Notes under the pieces: model-generated | Seen by the model: only the letters and a program-made list of their open reading frames with translations | What the model was told of the DNA's origin: nothing | The model's database searches: none | Part shown: positions 5,577 through 8,267 of the stretch, piece by piece | How the letters are laid out: every line of letters starts with the position of its first letter | Position numbering within the stretch: position 1 is the stretch's first letter | NCBI GenBank assembly: GCA_012800135.1 | Contig: JAAZJV010000150.1 | Span: 1-8,267, forward strand | Length of the DNA stretch: 8,267 bases | From: Clostridiaceae bacterium | Lineage (GTDB): Bacteria > Bacillota > Clostridia > Saccharofermentanales > DTU023 | Reading direction: 5' to 3' | Translations under genes and position numbers: made by a program

Positions 5577-6826
5577 TATACTGCGATTGTTCCGAGTCGT
5601 CCTTTAAAATCGTCGTAGGTAAAGGTTCTTAGTGTGGAAACCTTGCCTGTCTGATCCACACGCATAATGGATGGAAGCGGCATCCCGTTAAACGTGTTGT
5701 TTTTGACCATCGTGTACACCGCCATATCGGTAAACACGATGTGATCTCCCGGAAGAGGCGGGCAATCAAAAGAATACTGGCCGATGATGTCTCCGGCAAG
5801 ACACGTCGGTCCCGAAAGCTGCACCTTGTAGGGGCACGCATCGGGCGGAGCTCCGGCATAAATAGTCGAAGCCTTTCCTCGACGTTCCGGCGAAGGAATA
5901 AGGAAGCAGCGCGGCTGATACGGCATTTCGAGAACATCCGGCATATGACACGTCGCCGAGACATCCAGGATAGCTGCCGGCGGGTCGCTTTGGACAAGAT
6001 CGACAACGGACGCAACTAAATAGCCGGCATCGTGAGCGATGGCTTCGCCCGGCTCCAGATAGATCACCGCATCTGTTTCTTCGTGAAGCTGAAGAATAAC
6101 GCGCACAAGTCGATCAATGTCATAGCCAGGCTTCGTAATCAAATGCCCCCCGCCAAGATTTAGCCAATGCATATCGGCAGGCCAAGAACCAAAAGATAGG
6201 CGAACCGCGCCCAAAACACGCTCCAAGACATCTGCATTTTGCTCACAAAGTGCATGAAAATGGAGTCCTTTCAACCCATCGAACCGTCCTGCTTTTTTTT
6301 CACGAAGGTACACGTCAGCGGGCACGCCGAGTCTGGAGTCAGCTCGCGCCGGATCGTAGAGCGGCACCTCAATCTCCGAATAACCTGGATTGATCCGAAG
6401 TCCGCAGGAGATCTGCCGGTCACCTGAAAGATTATGCTCAAGCACGCGGTCACGATGGCGTTCCCACTGCTCGAATGAGTTGAAGATAACGACATCAACG
6501 ATATCTAAGATCTCCGCGAACTCATCGTCTTTATACGCGGGCGCGTAAACATGGACTTCGTGCTCTTCGCCCATTTCTTCTCGCGCAAGGCGTGCCTCAA
6601 ACAAACCGGAACTAGCCGCACCATCAAGATACTGCGCGATGAGCGGATAGAAGTCAAAGCAAGCAAACGCCTTTTGCGCCAGCAAAATCCGACAGGACGC
6701 TTGTTGGGCGACCTCGCCGAGAAGACGCAGATTATCCACAAGTATATTTTCGTCGATCACATAGCTTGGAGTTATGATGCTTGACAATGGAAGCCTGGAC
6801 AGAGCAGGCTGAGCGATTTTATCCAA
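5576..6826 (-). CDS. nspC: carboxynorspermidine/carboxyspermidine decarboxylase NspC
   Basis: PLP-dependent decarboxylase that turns carboxyspermidine into spermidine (or carboxynorspermidine into norspermidine), the last step of the S-adenosylmethionine-independent polyamine route. It is a fold-III (alanine racemase-like) enzyme. In numbering from the upstream ATG at 6847, the PLP lysine is K59 in LLAQKAFA, GLHFHALCE lies at 194-202, the phosphate-binding LGGGH at 231-235, EPGEAI at 265-270, the NspC-type SATCHMPDVLEMPY at 297-310, the active-site SGPTCLAGD at 345-353 with C349, and MAVYTMVKNNTFNG at 375-388. I place the start at TTG 6826 (416 residues), because AAGAGGAA lies 7 bases ahead of it whereas the ATG at 6847 has no ribosome binding site; the ATG would add seven residues. 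It follows the partner dehydrogenase on the same strand but has its own promoter. Diverged copies of its 3' end lie downstream. Confidence 0.95.
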   Translation of the reverse strand: MDKIAQPALSRLPLSSIITPSYVIDENILVDNLRLLGEVAQQASCRILLAQKAFACFDFYPLIAQYLDGAASSGLFEARLAREEMGEEHEVHVYAPAYKDDEFAEILDIVDVVIFNSFEQWERHRDRVLEHNLSGDRQISCGLRINPGYSEIEVPLYDPARADSRLGVPADVYLREKKAGRFDGLKGLHFHALCEQNADVLERVLGAVRLSFGSWPADMHWLNLGGGHLITKPGYDIDRLVRVILQLHEETDAVIYLEPGEAIAHDAGYLVASVVDLVQSDPPAAILDVSATCHMPDVLEMPYQPRCFLIPSPERRGKASTIYAGAPPDACPYKVQLSGPTCLAGDIIGQYSFDCPPLPGDHIVFTDMAVYTMVKNNTFNGMPLPSIMRVDQTGKVSTLRTFTYDDFKGRLGTIAV

Positions 6827-6861
6827 CGTTATTTCCTCTTTTTGCATTAAACAATTAGACC

Positions 6862-6889
6862 ATTATACAGATCGAGTAGATCTTGGCAA
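6862..6889 (-). promoter_or_regulatory. strong sigma-A-type promoter of nspC with a dyad in the spacer
   Basis: On the minus strand there is TTGCCA (6884-6889, 5 of 6), a 16-bp spacer and a perfect TATAAT (6862-6867). The spacer is almost filled by an inverted repeat, AGATC (6869-6873) and GATCT (6879-6883) with a 5-base centre. That is a classic place for a repressor to block polymerase. The predicted start point is about 30 bases ahead of the TTG start at 6826. Confidence 0.7.
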
Positions 6890-6898
6890 TTCAACAAC

Positions 6899-6925
6899 TC
6901 TCAAGACATGATCTTGAGACATGTC
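6899..6925. promoter_or_regulatory. overlapping inverted repeats upstream of the nspC promoter
   Basis: TCTCAAGA (6899-6906) and TCTTGAGA (6912-6919) form a perfect 8-bp inverted repeat with a 5-base centre. GACATG (6905-6910) and CATGTC (6920-6925) form a second, 6-bp repeat. The two share bases, so the RNA forms cannot exist together. The first repeat ends 10 bp from the -35 element. It may be an operator or activator site. As RNA read through from the dehydrogenase gene it has no U tract, so a simple terminator is unlikely. Confidence 0.45.
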
Positions 6926-7043
6926 GAAAGGATCTAAGATATTTGAACGAAGATACCTTAAGCGCTTCAACACGAGCGATTATTTAAGTACCTAGTCCTT
7001 TTTAACCCACATCTTCGTGCCGGTTCTGCCGCTCTGAGGCTCT

Positions 7044-8249
7044 CTAGGGGACGAGAACCGGATCGCGATCGATGATCCACGGCAGGCCATAGCGGTTGAG
7101 CTTATCCATGAAAGGATCGGGATTGAGCTGCTCGACGTTCCACACGCCGGCTTTCTTCCACTCGCCTTCCATAACAAGCGACGCTCCGATCATGGCAGGT
7201 ACGCCGGTTGTGTATGAGACTGCCTGCGCGCCGACCTCGCGATACGCTTCTTGGTGGTCACAAATGTTGTAGATGCGCAGCACCTTATCGCAACCATCTT
7301 TCTTACCTGCAAAAATGCAACCGATATTTGTCTTTCCGACGGTTCTAGGACCCAACGACGCAGGATCCGGGAGGACCGCTTTCAAAAACTGAAGCGGTAT
7401 GATGGGCATCCCCTGAAACATCACCGGCTCGATGGACGTCATGCCGACGTTTTGCAGACAACGAAGGTGTGTCAGGTAACTTTCACCGAACGTCATGAAA
7501 AAACGGATGCGGCGAATGCCGGGAATATGCTTTGCGAGAGATTCAAGCTCTTCATGATACAAAAGATACATATCGCGCTCGCCAACGCCTTCAAAATCGT
7601 AGCGGCGTTTGATTTCCATGGGCTCCGTTTCAACGAAGGCGCCATTCTCATAGTAGCGACCGTTGGCAGTTACTTCGCGGATATTGATTTCGGGATTGAA
7701 ATTCGTCGCAAAAGGATACCCGTGATCGCCTCCGTTGCAGTCGAGTATATCGATGGTGTTGATTTCATCAAATTCATGCTTTAAAGCATATGCTGAGAAC
7801 ACACCTGTAACACCGGGATCAAAGCCTGAGCCGAGAATAGCGGTTAAACCTTTTTCACGGAATCGGTCCTGATACGCCCATTGCCACTTGTATTCAAAAC
7901 GCGCCTCGTCCTTCGGCTCATAATTTGCCGTATCGATGTAGTGGACGCCCGTCTCTAGGCATGCGTCCATAATCGTAAGATCTTGATAAGGCAGCGCCAA
8001 GTGTATCACGATCTCCGGCTCATAGCGCCGGATCAACGCGACCAACTCCGGCAGGGAATCTGCATCTACTTCTGCTGTAGATATGCGAACGTCGGTTCCT
8101 TTCGCATCCAGCTTTGCTTTCAGCTCATCACAGCGCGCTTTCGTCCTGCTTGCGATGCAAAGATCGGTAAAAACGCCACCGTGCTGAACACACTTATGCG
8201 CCGCTACTTGCGCAACGCCGCCCGCTCCAATGATCAACGCTTTTGCCAT
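7044..8249 (-). CDS. carboxynorspermidine/carboxyspermidine dehydrogenase (saccharopine dehydrogenase-like)
   Basis: NADPH-dependent cytoplasmic enzyme that condenses aspartate beta-semialdehyde with putrescine (or 1,3-diaminopropane) and reduces the Schiff base to carboxyspermidine (or carboxynorspermidine), the substrate of NspC. The 401 residues carry an N-terminal Rossmann motif GAGGVAQ (8-14), followed by CIASRTK (31-37) where the arginine is expected to hold the NADP phosphate. HLALPYQD lies at 83-90, HYIDTANYEP at 103-112, and LGSGFDPGVTGVF at 139-151, a signature of the saccharopine dehydrogenase/CANSDH group; DCNGGDHGYPFATNF follows at 170-184. The length and immediate neighbour nspC separate it from true lysine-pathway saccharopine dehydrogenases. 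The ATG has AAAGGGA 5 bases upstream. Its promoter lies beyond the window. About 217 bp separate its stop from the nspC start. Which diamine is used cannot be told from sequence. Confidence 0.93.
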   Translation of the reverse strand: MAKALIIGAGGVAQVAAHKCVQHGGVFTDLCIASRTKARCDELKAKLDAKGTDVRISTAEVDADSLPELVALIRRYEPEIVIHLALPYQDLTIMDACLETGVHYIDTANYEPKDEARFEYKWQWAYQDRFREKGLTAILGSGFDPGVTGVFSAYALKHEFDEINTIDILDCNGGDHGYPFATNFNPEINIREVTANGRYYENGAFVETEPMEIKRRYDFEGVGERDMYLLYHEELESLAKHIPGIRRIRFFMTFGESYLTHLRCLQNVGMTSIEPVMFQGMPIIPLQFLKAVLPDPASLGPRTVGKTNIGCIFAGKKDGCDKVLRIYNICDHQEAYREVGAQAVSYTTGVPAMIGASLVMEGEWKKAGVWNVEQLNPDPFMDKLNRYGLPWIIDRDPVLVP

Positions 8250-8267
8250 AGTTATCCCTTTCCCTTA

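Noticed and set aside
7020..7061. CCGGTTCT/AGAACCGG inverted repeat around the dehydrogenase stop as a terminator
   Set aside because: The arms are 26 bases apart, one arm is inside the coding sequence, and no U tract follows on the minus strand.
7251..7784. 177-codon plus-strand frame
   Set aside because: It is antisense to the well-supported dehydrogenase, has no ribosome binding site and no family features.

Overview
The window looks like a chromosomal segment from a low-to-mid GC, Gram-positive-type bacterium, most likely an anaerobic member of the Bacillota (Clostridia-like). The reasons are strong GGAGG-type ribosome binding sites, TTG starts backed by good Shine-Dalgarno sequences, extended -10 promoters, and gene content (TadA beside tRNA-Ser, a MATE pump, the carboxyspermidine route to polyamines). 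I cannot name the genus. Nothing indicates a plasmid, prophage or insertion sequence.

Layout. At the left edge lies most of a tRNA-Ser(GGA) gene on the minus strand, cut by the window start. About 550 bp follow with no convincing long gene: a possible tRNA promoter, a strong hairpin (280-309), a 17-codon ORF with an excellent ribosome binding site (332-385) and a weak terminator candidate. Next is a minus-strand zinc-ribbon membrane protein of unknown role (635-1339). It is divergent from tadA (tRNA adenosine deaminase, 1456-1962), which is followed on the same strand by a PlsC-type acyltransferase (2023-2718) and an XRE-type helix-turn-helix protein (2823-3398). The XRE gene runs tail to tail into, and overlaps by 140 bp, an uncharacterised minus-strand gene (3259-3900).

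Everything to the right of that is on the minus strand. Reading in the direction of transcription: carboxynorspermidine/carboxyspermidine dehydrogenase (8249-7044), carboxynorspermidine decarboxylase nspC (ending at 5576), a degenerate tandem array, a MATE-family exporter (5314-3944) and the uncharacterised protein (3900-3259). The dehydrogenase and decarboxylase are the two consecutive enzymes of the S-adenosylmethionine-independent spermidine/norspermidine pathway. nspC also has its own promoter, flanked by inverted repeats. MATE and the uncharacterised gene are only 43 bp apart and are probably co-transcribed.

The most unusual structure is the stretch just downstream of nspC (about 5356-5576). 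It holds three diverged copies, at a 74/74/73-bp period, of the last roughly 24 codons of nspC itself. Other points of note are the 140-bp convergent coding overlap, two mutually exclusive inverted repeats upstream of the nspC promoter, and the isolated 17-codon ORF behind a hairpin. I did not find a clear novel defence or enzyme system here.
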